From Ceratothoa steindachneri (lineage: Eukaryota > Arthropoda > Malacostraca > Isopoda > Cymothoidae): a DNA stretch of 64,000 nt. Below are positions 28,163-40,000 of the stretch, piece by piece. The first letter of the stretch is position 1. Each line of letters begins with the position of its first letter. The stretch covers positions 138,036,685-138,100,684 of the forward strand of contig OZ018321.1 in the NCBI GenBank assembly GCA_963969495.1, in the 5' to 3' direction. The position numbers were made by a program, and so were the translations under genes. The notes under the pieces were generated by a model. The model saw only the letters and a list, made by a program, of their open reading frames with translations. It did not search any database and was not told where the DNA came from.

Positions 28163-29197
28163 GGTAATACTTCAGATTAGGGGCGCACGGTAGGTGGCCC
28201 CGTTACTAGGCTACAATTTTGGGCTACAATATATTTCTTATGACGTCATACGGTAGCTTCAGATGTGACCAAACATGGCGTTATATTTTTTTGTTGTTTG
28301 GGGGTTTGTAACCTTTATTCTGTATTATTTATTAAATATCTGCCCCTATGCTCATTTATAGTTTTTTTCTAAGTTAGGTAAGGTTTCTTGATGTATTTTA
28401 TTGTTTTTTCCTTTCTTTTTTTTATTTCGTATTTATTGTTTCGCTGCGAACGATAATAGTTTTTTTACTGGCAACGCCGTAGCTATAAATAGGACCATCT
28501 GTGGCAGTATTCCTGTTTTGTCACGGCTTCTTCGTGCTCTAGTTGTTCTTCTTCGTTATTCGAATTCGGGTTTATTTTGCATGACCGCGAAAAACTTTTA
28601 GATTTTTTAGAGGCGCATAAACTAATCGAGAAAACTATAAAATGCCCGAAATGAGTGCGAAAATTTAATGTTTCGTTATGATAAAATATTTATATGTAAA
28701 CGAAAACAATAAGCGACAGCAGCGCCGTTTCAAACAATCAGCCACTAGGGGTACATTTTCCGTGGGTTCCCATTTAAGTTTAAAAGAAATTGTTCAAATT
28801 TCATATTTTTTCGTAATTAATCGTTTTTACGTAAGTAAGTAAGTATTATTTGCCATTAGGCTACCAGTTTTTTCTGCCAGTAAAAAGCTGTTGTCGTTCG
28901 CAACGAAACAAAAAATACGAAAAATAAAATAGGAAAAAAAACAGTAAATTCAGGGGGACTGGTCATAGGGAAGATATCACTGTGGGGGGACCACCCTAAG
29001 ATGATCCTGAGTTTCAATCAATTGGGGGGTCTGGGGGAACAGTCCCTCAATATATACTCATATACAAAAAAATATATAACGCCGTGATTGGTCACATCTG
29101 AAGCTACTGTCTGACGTCATAAGACATATATTTTAGCCCAAAATGATAGCCTTCAAACAGCGCCACCTACCGTGTGCCCCTAAACTGAAGTGATACC
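28163..29197. mobile_element. Foldback DNA transposon T, copy 2 (1035 bp)
   Basis: It is flanked by a perfect 8-bp duplication TTTATTTT (28155-28162 and 29198-29205). The ends are long imperfect inverted repeats: from GGTAATACTTCAG at the left and, inverted, GGTATCACTTCAG at the right, through GGTAGGTGGC, TTTTGGGCTA and TATGACGTCA. A second inverted block (TTTACTGGC near 28465-28475 versus GCCAGTAAAA near 28875-28885) shows that most of the element can fold on itself. It has no transposase. The class is uncertain: the duplication length suggests hAT, P or Merlin relatives. Confidence 0.87.
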
Positions 29198-29205
29198 TTT
29201 ATTTT

Positions 29206-29590
29206 TATTCAGATATCATCAGAAGTCAAAATATTATTTATTCGAGTTCTTAATTGTTAATTTAATAACTCAGAGAGGTAATTTTTTTTCAATAGTATAT
29301 ACAGTTATTAACAAAACAGTTGTTATCGTATGTATATGATTGACAGAATAGGATATGAAAACTATGTTTTCAATATATTTCATTATTTTATCTGTTCAGT
29401 TCAACATATTTAATATATATTTACAGTATATATCAAAATAATATTATTTCAAATATTCAAAATCATTGAAATGAGACATATGTACTAACTAAATGAAAAT
29501 AGATTGTGAAATGACAATGTTAATATAACTAAAGTACTCTAAATATCATGAGAAAAATAAAGATTTCTTTCAATTTAAATATGATGAAAT
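29206..29590. other. AT-rich spacer
   Basis: No gene, RNA or repeat family is recognised. Confidence 0.4.
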
Positions 29591-29600
29591 CATAGCTGAG

Positions 29601-29735
29601 TGCGACTTTAATTTTTTCAGGTGCGACTTTGACTTTGGGAATTTGCCGCCGGATCTGGTGCGACTGTGACTTTGTGATTCCCCCCCCCCCCATGCCACTT
29701 ACGACTGCGACTTTGTTTTCTCAGTGCGACTCCAC
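29601..29735. repeat. Clustered GTGCGACTTTG motifs
   Basis: Five or more imperfect copies of a (G)TGCGACTTTG or TGCGACTCC motif are packed here, and a second cluster lies at 30138-30205. A hAT transposase end lies between the clusters. Clusters of short motifs near the ends are typical transposase-binding subterminal repeats of hAT elements; that function is inferred. Confidence 0.6.
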
Positions 29736-29982
29736 TAAATTACAAAGAAAACTTTAGCGCGGTAACAGAAACATGCTTTTATAAGGAAGAAAAACATTGA
29801 TTTATTTTTAGTTAAAACACAGCCTAAACTAATATCTACAGGTCATTCTTCTCATGTCCTAAATTACAAAGAAAACTTTAGCGTGGTAACAGAAACATGC
29901 TTTTATAAGGAAGAAAAACATTGATTTTTTTTTAGTTAAAACACAGCCTAAACTAATATCTACAGGTCATTCTTCTCATGTC
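29735..29982. repeat. 124-bp tandem duplication
   Basis: Two near-identical copies (29735-29858 and 29859-29982) starting CTAAATTACAAAG. They include GCGCGGTAAC versus GCGTGGTAAC and a small difference in the T-run. No coding sense is seen. Confidence 0.9.
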
Positions 29983-29984
29983 CT

Positions 29985-30130
29985 CCTGGCCCATCTTCTC
30001 CTCCAGGAGGTCCATGTTCCCTTTGAGGAACACAAGCTCCTCAAGTTGACCTCATCTAGGAAGGACCTCTTGGCCCTGAGGACGTCCCCGGCCGTACTGA
30101 ATAGCCTCTTTGTTCCTGTTCAAAGTCGCG
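29985..30130 (-). pseudogene. hAT transposase C-terminal dimerisation fragment
   Basis: In one minus frame the strand reads TKRLFSTAGDVLRAKRSFLD followed by EVNLRSLC. This is the hAT C-terminal dimerisation signature (RLFSTAGDVLRAKRS). Upstream the frame is lost in the GCGACTTTG cluster, so only the end of the gene remains. The continuation in an adjacent frame (NLEELVFLKGN) fits the usual end of such proteins, which implies a frameshift. Confidence 0.75.
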
Positions 30131-30312
30131 GATAATTAGCAGTGCGACTTTGCTTAGTCCGACTTTTTCAAAACGTTTGCGACTTTGAAATTCATATTGC
30201 GACAAAGTAGCAACTCGTTGCCGCAACGCCCAGCTTTTGAAATAATTAATAGCTCCTAAAACAATATTTTTTTCCAATTCCGTTTTTACTAGCTACTTAT
30301 ATGTCTTTGCAT

Positions 30313-30582
30313 TTAAAATGAATCTCCAGCTTCTATATTTCTCTTTGTATTCCAATGTTTTTCGTGTAGATTGAGGCAAAGCTTTCTAGGTGGAGCCCAT
30401 GAAATGCAATTTATATTATTAAGCAATGATTTTGATCGCAATAGTGCGTTTAATGTTGTTGTCTTTAAGGTGTTTCGATTTTTCGTTTTAATGTTATTAA
30501 GAAGAGAAAATACTCTTTCTGCAGCGGCAGAAGAATGAGGTAGCGACATGAGCTCCATAATGAATTTGGATAATAATAGCAA
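30313..30582 (-). pseudogene. Second hAT transposase C-terminal fragment
   Basis: An 89-codon frame with LPHSSAAAERVFSLLNNIKT and KNRNTLKTTTLNALL, the alpha-helical dimerisation end of hAT-type transposases. Its sequence is clearly different from the fragment at 29985-30130, so it derives from another hAT family. No DDE catalytic part is found upstream. Confidence 0.75.
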
Positions 30583-30859
30583 AGATCGCGCAGGTTATCT
30601 CATATGTAATTAGTGACTATACGTAATGTATTGAACTACAATTCGTAAAAATCATATCAAAGATATATTAAAAATCTATATACAAATTCATTCCCATGTC
30701 TCAATAAATTTTTAGTTAATTTATAAAAAAAATATGGTAACTTGGTAACCATACGTTAGTTCAAAGTTTCAAGAAGTCTGAATTCTACGTCTTCGTGAAT
30801 GATATTTATATATGAGCTGACCGATAACTTATTACTTCAAAATATGCATTCGTACCAGA

Positions 30860-31415
30860 AGACTCGTCGATCACTTAGAGGGAAATTCGTTCTACAACGA
30901 ACAGCAATACGGCTTCAGTAAGAGGAGAAGCACCAAGATGGCAATAAATGTCATCACGAAAAAGATTGCTCAAACGAAGAAAAACAGGAGCTATATCGGC
31001 ATAGTATGCAGGGACGTGTCAAAGGCATTCCCTAAAGTATGACTAAGAGGGATGCAATACAAGATCCTCCAGCTGGGTTTAAGCGCAAAACTTTAAAAAA
31101 TCCTCTGTGATTATGTCATGGAGAGGTGGGCGTGCATCAGTATAGGGCGCACGAACGGTCCTACCTTTAATCTACAGGGAGGATTGCCTCAAGGCGGGTG
31201 CCTCAGCCCAACCTTATACTCGATATATACAGCCGACACCCTAGAGCTAATCTACCCCACTAGCCTAAGCATACAGTTCGCCGATGACATAGGTCAGCTC
31301 ATAGTTAGTAGATATAGAAACGTGCCTTTGCAAGCTCGAATGACTGCCGAAGAAATAAGAAAAGTCAACGAATATGAATCAAAATGAAAAATCCGAACTA
31401 ATGACAAAAAAGTAA
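30860..31415 (+). pseudogene. Jockey/CR1-type LINE reverse transcriptase fragment
   Basis: Translation in one frame: NEQQYGFSKRRSTKMAINVI, then a YIGIVCRDVSKAFPKV block, a stop (TGA near 31040), more stops, then 31118-31387 open with GLPQGGCLSPTLYSIYTADT and the catalytic region IQFADDIGQLIV. The order matches motifs 3-5 of non-LTR RTs. EN and C-terminal parts are missing. It is a different family from the CR1 copies around it. Confidence 0.75.
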
Positions 31416-31524
31416 AGATCGTCACATTGGGGAGAAGAAAAACAGGAAATGTGAGAGTGGGAGATACGCGTTATCCCTACAAGAACGAGTGCAGGTCACT
31501 TCTAACGAGTACAGGAAGCACGTC

Positions 31525-32235
31525 ACGGCGCTTTCTGCAGGAGTTTCCAGACCTTACCCTTCCAAGTTCCACCTTCGAAGGATAGGGCCATTAAACATGA
31601 CGTTGTGCATCGGATCGAGACAACAGGAGGACCTGTAATCTCGCGACCTCGTTGTCTAGCCCCAGATACTTTCTGCAATGCGTGGTGAATTTCAATTCAT
31701 GATGGAAGCTGGCATTTGTAGGCCTTTCTCTTCACCTTGGGCCTCCTTACTCCATATCGTTCTCAAATCCACCCCGGGGGAATTCAAAGCAGTTGGGGAT
31801 TACAGAGCCCTAAACACGATAACAAACCCGGACCGTTATTCGTTGCCTTACATAGCGATTTGACTTCATCTCTTTCTGTCTGTACAATCTTTTCTCACTT
31901 GGATCTGGTTGTACTTACAACCAGATCCCTATTCACTTAGACGATAATTCAAAGACTATCATCACCACTCCGTTTGGTTCTTTTGAAATGGTTAGAATGC
32001 CCTATGTTTTGCGAAATTCTGGACAGACCTTCCAGCATTTCATGGACCAAGTTCTGTGAGCTATTTCCTTTGTTATTTGCTACATTGACGACCTGTTAAT
32101 AGCATCTTTCGAGCTCGAGAAATGCCCTTCTCACCTTCGTCAGGTTTTTTTCTCTCCTTCAAGAGTACGATATCGTGATCAACACTTATAAGTGTTTTTT
32201 GTGGTGTCTTGCAACTCTCCTTCTTGGGACACCAT
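31525..32235 (+). pseudogene. Gypsy-type pol fragment, reverse transcriptase, decayed
   Basis: The reading includes LLQEFPDLTLPS, HDVVHRIETTGGPVI (in a shifted frame), RPRCLAPDT, then an open piece 31678-31863: FMMEAGICRPFSSPWASLLH and EFKAVGDYRALNTITNPDRY. The next blocks (FGSFEMVRMPYVLRN, and the active-site region FVICYIDDLL near 32070-32100) need frame changes. These are RT blocks of Gypsy elements unlike the dual-protease family in this window. There are many stops and no protease or integrase. Confidence 0.82.
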
Positions 32236-33385
<1,150 letters not shown>

Positions 33386-33774
33386 ATGGAATTTAAGTAT
33401 TTGGTATTTATGTGTACTAGTTATTATATGGTTTACCTAGATAGCATATAAATACAATATCCTGTACACACAAATTAGATTGATACAAATGAAGGTTGAA
33501 TTTTAAGATTTGGGCTGTGTGACGGAATTCGACGAACACGATGTGTTTGAATAGACAATCGTAGAAAAATATAATACATTTTATAATTAACAAGTGTAAC
33601 ACAAATACCTGATTGGTTATATAATAGATGTAAATTAGAATAAGAGTTATTAATTAATAGATACGTAAAAGAATTAAAAATGGCAATTCACAGGATAATA
33701 ATTGATAATCGAATTAATAGTAACAGATAATCAAATAGATGTTAATACGATATATAATGTTAACAGGATATTAA

Positions 33775-33955
33775 GTAGATGTAAAAGTTTTTTTATTATA
33801 ATATTAAGAGAACAAAGAATGTAAAGGGGTGTGAAAGGAATTAATATGATATTAAGAGAACAAACAATGTAAACGGGATGCTAAAGGAATGTTAAAGAAA
33901 TTTAATAGGATATTAAGAGAACAAACGATGTAAAAGGGATGTTAAGGAATCACAA
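33775..33955. repeat. Imperfect tandem repeat, unit about 60 bp
   Basis: Three imperfect units built around GATATTAAGAGAACAAA followed by AATGTAAA and GGGATG/GGGGTG. Weaker relatives extend upstream to about 33700. The flanks 33386-33774 and 33956-34188 contain nothing else I recognise. Confidence 0.75.
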
Positions 33956-34184
33956 TGGTAATAAGTAAATTAGAGTCTTTAATAATGAAAATATATATAT
34001 AAGTACAGTGTTCACACGTTTGAGACGAATTAGTTAATCTGAATTGTGGAACACTTATTTAACAAACCCTTAGAGGCGAGAGCGTAAACACAATGAGGAA
34101 GAGCAAAGTTGGTTTGAAAATCTTTTAAGCAAGGCGGTTCCAATATTGTTCGGCAATTTAAGAGTTGGCCGTAACTCTCTCGAG

Positions 34185-34290
<106 letters not shown>

Positions 34291-34722
34291 TATTATATAT
34301 ATATTTACAATACAGATGCCAGTTACGTGGAAGGATAACAAATTGAATTTAATTATTTTGGGAGTACTACAGAAATGATTATATACACGTACATTATTTT
34401 GTTTAATTAGTTTAGGAATACTACAAAAAACATTATATACACGTACATTATTTTGTTTATTTTGGGAGTACTGCTGATTATAAAAATCTGGCAGTGCTAC
34501 AAATACTCCCCACCAAAGAAAGTTACCCCGCCCCCCTCTATTCTGAAAAATGGTATTACTAGTCGTGATATGGCCGCTGTCTCCTTAGGACGCGACCGGA
34601 GCGTGTCACAGTGTCAGTGGTTTGGCTGCAAGCACAGGTTCACATATTCGCTGTGGCAGTGCCAGTTGTGTTGAGTGAGGCAACGACACGAGTGGAGTTT
34701 CTTTGTTCCTTCAGAGATGCCG

Positions 34723-35373
34723 TCAAGCGTGACGAAGGCTTTTCAAAGAGATGAACCATGATTGAAGACTCATGAACGTAGTTTTGAATCTATTGCACGA
34801 ATTTTTAACATCCTCGCACACTTCTAACCTCAAATCAGTCAATCCAACACAAAGATCTGCAAAATCTGCTCTTCTCAAATCAAGTTTCTTCGATTTACCA
34901 GTCGCAGACTCTACCTTGGGGACATTGACTACAGAGAGATCCTCAATGATGTCATCCTCAGAGGTGAAAACCAAGTCGAGGGTATTATTGCTTCTCGTTG
35001 GCTTTCTCACCCATTGAGTGAGGAACTCGTCGTTCGCGAACTCCCAGAGAAGTGCGTTCTCGCCACAGGGTTCTCTGATTTCCCAGTCAACTTGGGTGTT
35101 GAAGTCTCCCATGACGATACACACTCTGTCTTCAACAAGTTCACCCAGTAGCCGGTACAGCTCCCTGTCCTTTTCAACGAGTTGGGCAGGGGGTTTATAA
35201 ATCAGCAGGGTACTGTATCTGGCAGGACCTATATCTAGGTCTACACCTAGGAGCTCGTGGTCGGATATAATGTTGCAGTTCATCGTTTTGAATGTATCCC
35301 TAACATACAACATCACACCGCCACCCTCTTTGTCTAGCCTATCTGTTAGAAAAAGTTGGTAGCTAGGAATCAT
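34723..35373 (-). pseudogene. CR1-A LINE endonuclease domain, copy 2
   Basis: A 216-codon frame: GGGVMLYVRDTFKTMNC, LLGVDLDIGPARYSTLL, CIVMGDFNTQVDWEI (the GDFN active-site block), LLLVxSE-type strands and SKKLDLRRADFADL. Compared with copies 1 and 4, the segment with GGSDHR, the catalytic SDH box, is missing between EDLSVVN and VPKVESAT. This deletion would kill the nuclease. The frame ends at 34723; RT is absent. Upstream on the same strand lies its ORF1, split by the Gypsy element. Confidence 0.82.
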
Positions 35374-35535
35374 GAATTCTCCCTAAAAATCTCGTTTGGA
35401 GGTTTTTATCCATGACTCCGTTATGGCCACTATCTCGGTTTCTTCCGTTGTACAAGGCCACGAAGTTCAAGAAACTTGTTTCTGATTGACCTCCCATTGA
35501 ACAGAAGAACTTTCAGGGAGTCCCCGAATGTAAGA

Positions 35536-36110
35536 CTATTTACCCTCTTCCGTTTCCGTGCTTGCTGTTGGCGAGGTGTCACTCCTCTTAGCGACCTCCG
35601 AAAAGGTCGTACCAGGAGTGACTCGAGCGTACTGGCGCACGTCCGCTTTCACTCTGGGCCGGACACTCATTTGGGTCCTCTCTACGACATCCTGGATCAT
35701 GTTCGACAGAAAAGATTTTCTTTTAAATGAAAAATGTACCCCATCCGTTTGGTAGAGATCATTCCTACCATAAAAGGTGCGGTATAGGTCCTCAAAAAAG
35801 ACCTCTGCCGTACAAAAATCTGACAGGCGCTGGTTTAAAAAGACGTTAGTCGAGTGAGCGGTGGGTGTTGGACCTCTCCTCGGGAGTATCTCGACCACAA
35901 CACGCATGCGGGCTTTCAGCACACAGTCGTCCACGGTACCCATGACTGTGCGGAGGATTTTATCCGTAGGGCCTACCCTACTTCCTTTCAGGTAGAGTTC
36001 GTTGCCACTTACCATCAGAGCAAAAACTGAGCTCTCAGCAATCTGAGATTTCTCCGCCTCTACTCTTATGTGTCGGTTACCCTGTCCCGGCAGGCAGCTT
36101 ACCTTCACAC
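35536..36110 (-). pseudogene. CR1-A ORF1 (esterase), 3' part, copy 2
   Basis: It continues the ORF1 reading from 45050 after the Gypsy insertion: KVSCLPGQGNRHIRVEAEKS, FALMVSGNELYLKG, VVVEILPRRGPTPTAHSTN, VFFEDLYRTFYGRNDL and TDGVHFSFKRKSFL (Asp and His of the SGNH D-x-x-H block), ending with a 50-residue tail beyond where copy 1 stops. Apart from the insertion, this ORF1 reads openly here, so it was probably intact when the Gypsy landed. Confidence 0.82.
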
Positions 36111-36962
36111 TGTAGCGGACCGAAAATAGATCTCTAATCCCAATCGATAATCGATCCAACCCGCTTCCTACACTGTCCGGACGTGAGAAATCGAGGGAGA
36201 ATAAAACGGATTGTATATACAGTCCCTTTACTTACAAAAAAAATACAATGATAGTTACAGTTTATATTTACAACAATTTTATATTTACTAGGGAAGTGTG
36301 CACACTTCAAAATGAGGCTAAATTCCCCAATCAAAATACGATACCAAACGAGAATCTTATAACCGGCGGATACAACAATTTACTTATATTCTACACAAAA
36401 CAAAAAAAACACAACCACAACCGAATGAAAAGGGGGCACGCGCTATCACTTGCTGGAGGTGGGTGGTAGTTGGCTAACTTAGAAGGAGGCAGGATTGTCA
36501 ACGAAGGCAGGTATGGCGGTTCAGGTGGTTAGAGACACGAAAGCCCTCCTCTCAGGGCTGGATGGAGCACTCGTCTATAGAACCCCTCTTGCTACCAGTC
36601 CACACTTCCACTCTCTCTTTCCAGAATAACGCTTTGATAAAAGATTAATTTAAACAAAGTACAATCTTATTATAGTGATATCTCAAAATTAGCTACTATC
36701 TTTCCAGAATAACGCTTTGATAAAAGATTAATTTAAACAAAGTACAATCTTATTATAGTGATATCTCAAAATTAGCTACTATCTTTCCAGAATAACGCCT
36801 GGAAAGAAAGAAAAACATGGTAATCATTTTATACATGAAATAAACAAAAATAAAACAAACCCATTCCCATTCACACACATTCTTACAGAGGGAGGGAGAG
36901 GGTACTGAGAAAAGGGGTGGGAGAATGGCCCTTTTACACACACTCACATTCGCCCCACCACA
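36111..36962 (-). repeat. 3' LTR of the dual-protease Gypsy
   Basis: 852 bp. In element sense it starts TGTGGTGGGGCGAATG and ends CGGTCCGCTACA, a TG...CA structure. It includes an internal tandem block of about 85 bp with the TCTTTCCAGAATAACGC motif in two full copies and a third start. It differs from the 5' LTR at single bases such as GGACCG versus GGGCCG and CAACGA versus CATTGA. Confidence 0.95.
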
Positions 36963-36975
36963 CCCCTCCTTCCCT
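36963..36975 (-). other. Polypurine tract
   Basis: In element sense AGGGAAGGAGGGG lies directly before the 3' LTR, the position used to prime plus-strand DNA synthesis. Confidence 0.9.
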
Positions 36976-37011
36976 AAGCCATTTGACCAGCCACTCACTA
37001 AACCCTTTCAA

Positions 37012-40000
37012 TCACTCTCCACGGTACCACTTGTGCTCAATCGCACCCTTCTGCACCCATTCACACTCTTCTACTGGTCCCTGGCTACGCGTAGCAATTA
37101 GTCGGGGTTGTTCGTCAGTCGTCCTGTCAGTCTCATTGTCACTATTTATCATCTCATCAACCATACTCTTAGCCCTCATTACCAGTTCTCCCATCTCACG
37201 ACAGAATTCTTTCATACTCTTCCGTTCAGAACCCTCACTCTTCATACCCCCATTCATCAGCTCCTCACTCACAGCTCTCATCCAACTCAAGGTACATTCT
37301 TGCGAAACAGACAGGTCACTCACATCCCCTGTATTCTCAACAGGCATACCAGAAACCCCTTCGACTGGTTCCCACCAGAAACCTGAAAAATCAGCCACTT
37401 CATCATTCACTACATCAAACTCACCCCTACTATTACCATTCATAAAACCCGAAAAATCAGCCACACTAGGTTCATTCTGCCCAAACACACTATCATTCAT
37501 ACTGTTCCCAAAACCAGAAAAATCAGGCACAGGCAGCTCACTCACTCGTCTACTTATACCAGCCAAATCACTCACCTGTTTACGCAAAAACTCAATCTCC
37601 CTTTCAAGATCCCCCATACCAGAAACACTCTGCTCAGACTTACTTTCATTCGTACTTGCATTCTTCCTTTCACCCTTCCTTGTACGCTTTCTACCCCTCG
37701 AGACTAAGACTAGCTCTTTCCCAGACAGATCCATACTATCACATTCAATCTCATCATCATGCACTTTACCTCTCTCTCTACACAGTCCATACACCGGATG
37801 GCTCACCAGGTAGTCAGGAGGTTCTCTCCATCTCCTTAACTGACTCTGATGAGCCCGCACTCTCTCAGTCATGCCGTCATTCAAACTCTCCAAAACATAC
37901 GTTACCCCATTTTCCCAAACTCTCACAACTCTATAAGGTCCATCAAACTTCTCACTCATCTTTGATACATTCAACCTACCCTTCACTTCTTTCACCTTCA
38001 ATACTTTTGTACCTAATTCAAATGAACGGAACCTTTCATGCGCCTCACGCCATACACTCTGCTCACTTTCACTCAAACGAAACCTATCTTTCACTCGCCT
38101 TTCAAAATTCATCACAAACTGACATGGGGACATTCCAGTTGCACTATGCACAGTTGAATTATACGCCCACAACACTCTCCCCAGACACACATCCCAGTCA
38201 TTCACTGTCGTACTCATCATTCTCAACATCTCACACAAGGTTCTTATAGTCCGTTCAGCCAATCCATTTGAAGACGGTACATACGGAGTTGTTCTCACAT
38301 GCTCCACACCATTCTCTCTCAACATTTGCTCAAACACTTCCCCTACAAATTCAGGACCATTATCACTCAGACATCTTCTAGGCTTCCATACACACATAGG
38401 AAAAAACAACTGCTCAACCACACGCGCAACAGTCACACTCCTTTTATCTCTCACAGGCGCTGCATACACAAACTTACTTTTATGGTCAACCATCACAACC
38501 ATACCAACATTCACAGCTCTCGTACGCGGCAAAGACACACAATCAATCACTACCAATTCAAACGGTTCTTTCGCATCAACTTTCAACATCGGTGGTTTCA
38601 CTTGCACACCTTGCACCTTTCGCTTCTGACACCTTTCACACGGGGTTGCAACATCATTCACAACAGTTCTCAGAAACGGGTGGAACACATGCTCCTTCAT
38701 ACACTCCCACAGCTTAAACTTACCCATATGCCCATAATTATCATGCACAACCTTCACCAGACCAATCATACCAACTAAGGACATCACAGGTACATACATA
38801 TCATCACCACCCTTCACATGCCTCACAAAATATACAACATCCATACAAACAACAAAATCCTTAGCATACCTTTTAAAATCACTTAAACACTCTGGCCATT
38901 CATTCAAATCAACACGCATCATTACACACCTCTTCAACTCACTAACAAAAGGACACATCTCTTGCATCTCTAGAATATAATCATCACTTAAAATCTCGTT
39001 CTCATCATCCATGATCAACTCAATCATACCGCAAAACTTGACAACATTCTTTGCACACTCATTCAACCTCATCACCTCACATTCACCTTTCATAAGACGA
39101 TCCTTATCAGCATCCAAAGACGAATCATTCAATCTCATAAAGTCTACACCAAGCAAGAAACAACAAGGCATTTGCTCACCTTTCAGAATCACAAAGTCAT
39201 GCTTCACATTCACACCATTACCCAAACTCACTTTCAGACTAACCTGTTCCCATGCCACTATCATGCCATTCCCTAATCCACTTATCCGTAACTTCACAGG
39301 TTTATGCTCGCAACATCTAAACTCTTCATACTTACTCAGAATATTCTCATTCACTAAAGACACTTGCGCTCCAGTATCAATCAAACCACAGAACAACCTT
39401 TCACCAACTTTCACTCTCGCTTCCATCATATCAGGTCCACCATGTTCGCAATACACAGAAGGAACAAGCACACCAACATCAGCACTGATATCCACACTGT
39501 CATTAACTCCCATATCATCACTCAACACACACTCATCTTCATCCAGACAATCATTCTTCTCTCTTATATATGAACACTTTTCAATTACCCAATTGTAGTG
39601 CACACCGCTCAAACATTGCAGATGTACCACATTAGGATTCAAACCCTTCATCTTCTCATCCTTGTACACAATCGGCCTCTCACCACCAAAGTGCACATAA
39701 ACAATCACTCCATACAAACGACTCACTACAATCAACACTTCCTGAAATGGCGGGACCCCTTGCATACACATCGCTCTCAATTCTTTCATGAAGTTCCGCA
39801 CCTTTGCCATACCAATGCTTTCAGGCTTCCTACACACTTCATTCATTACCTCCTTCCTTAAATCATCTACACTATCGGGCACTCTCACATCTACTCCATC
39901 ACTCTTCAAATCTTGCAAGCCATTCCATACACTCTCAAACAAGGAATCACCACCACCCTTACTCTCTTTTCCATTCATAATTCCTTTCGGCAAATACTCA

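Noticed and set aside
30056..30277. A 73-codon minus frame between the GCGACTTTG clusters as a gene
   Set aside because: The real reading in this stretch is the hAT C-terminus in another frame; this frame has no similarity to it.
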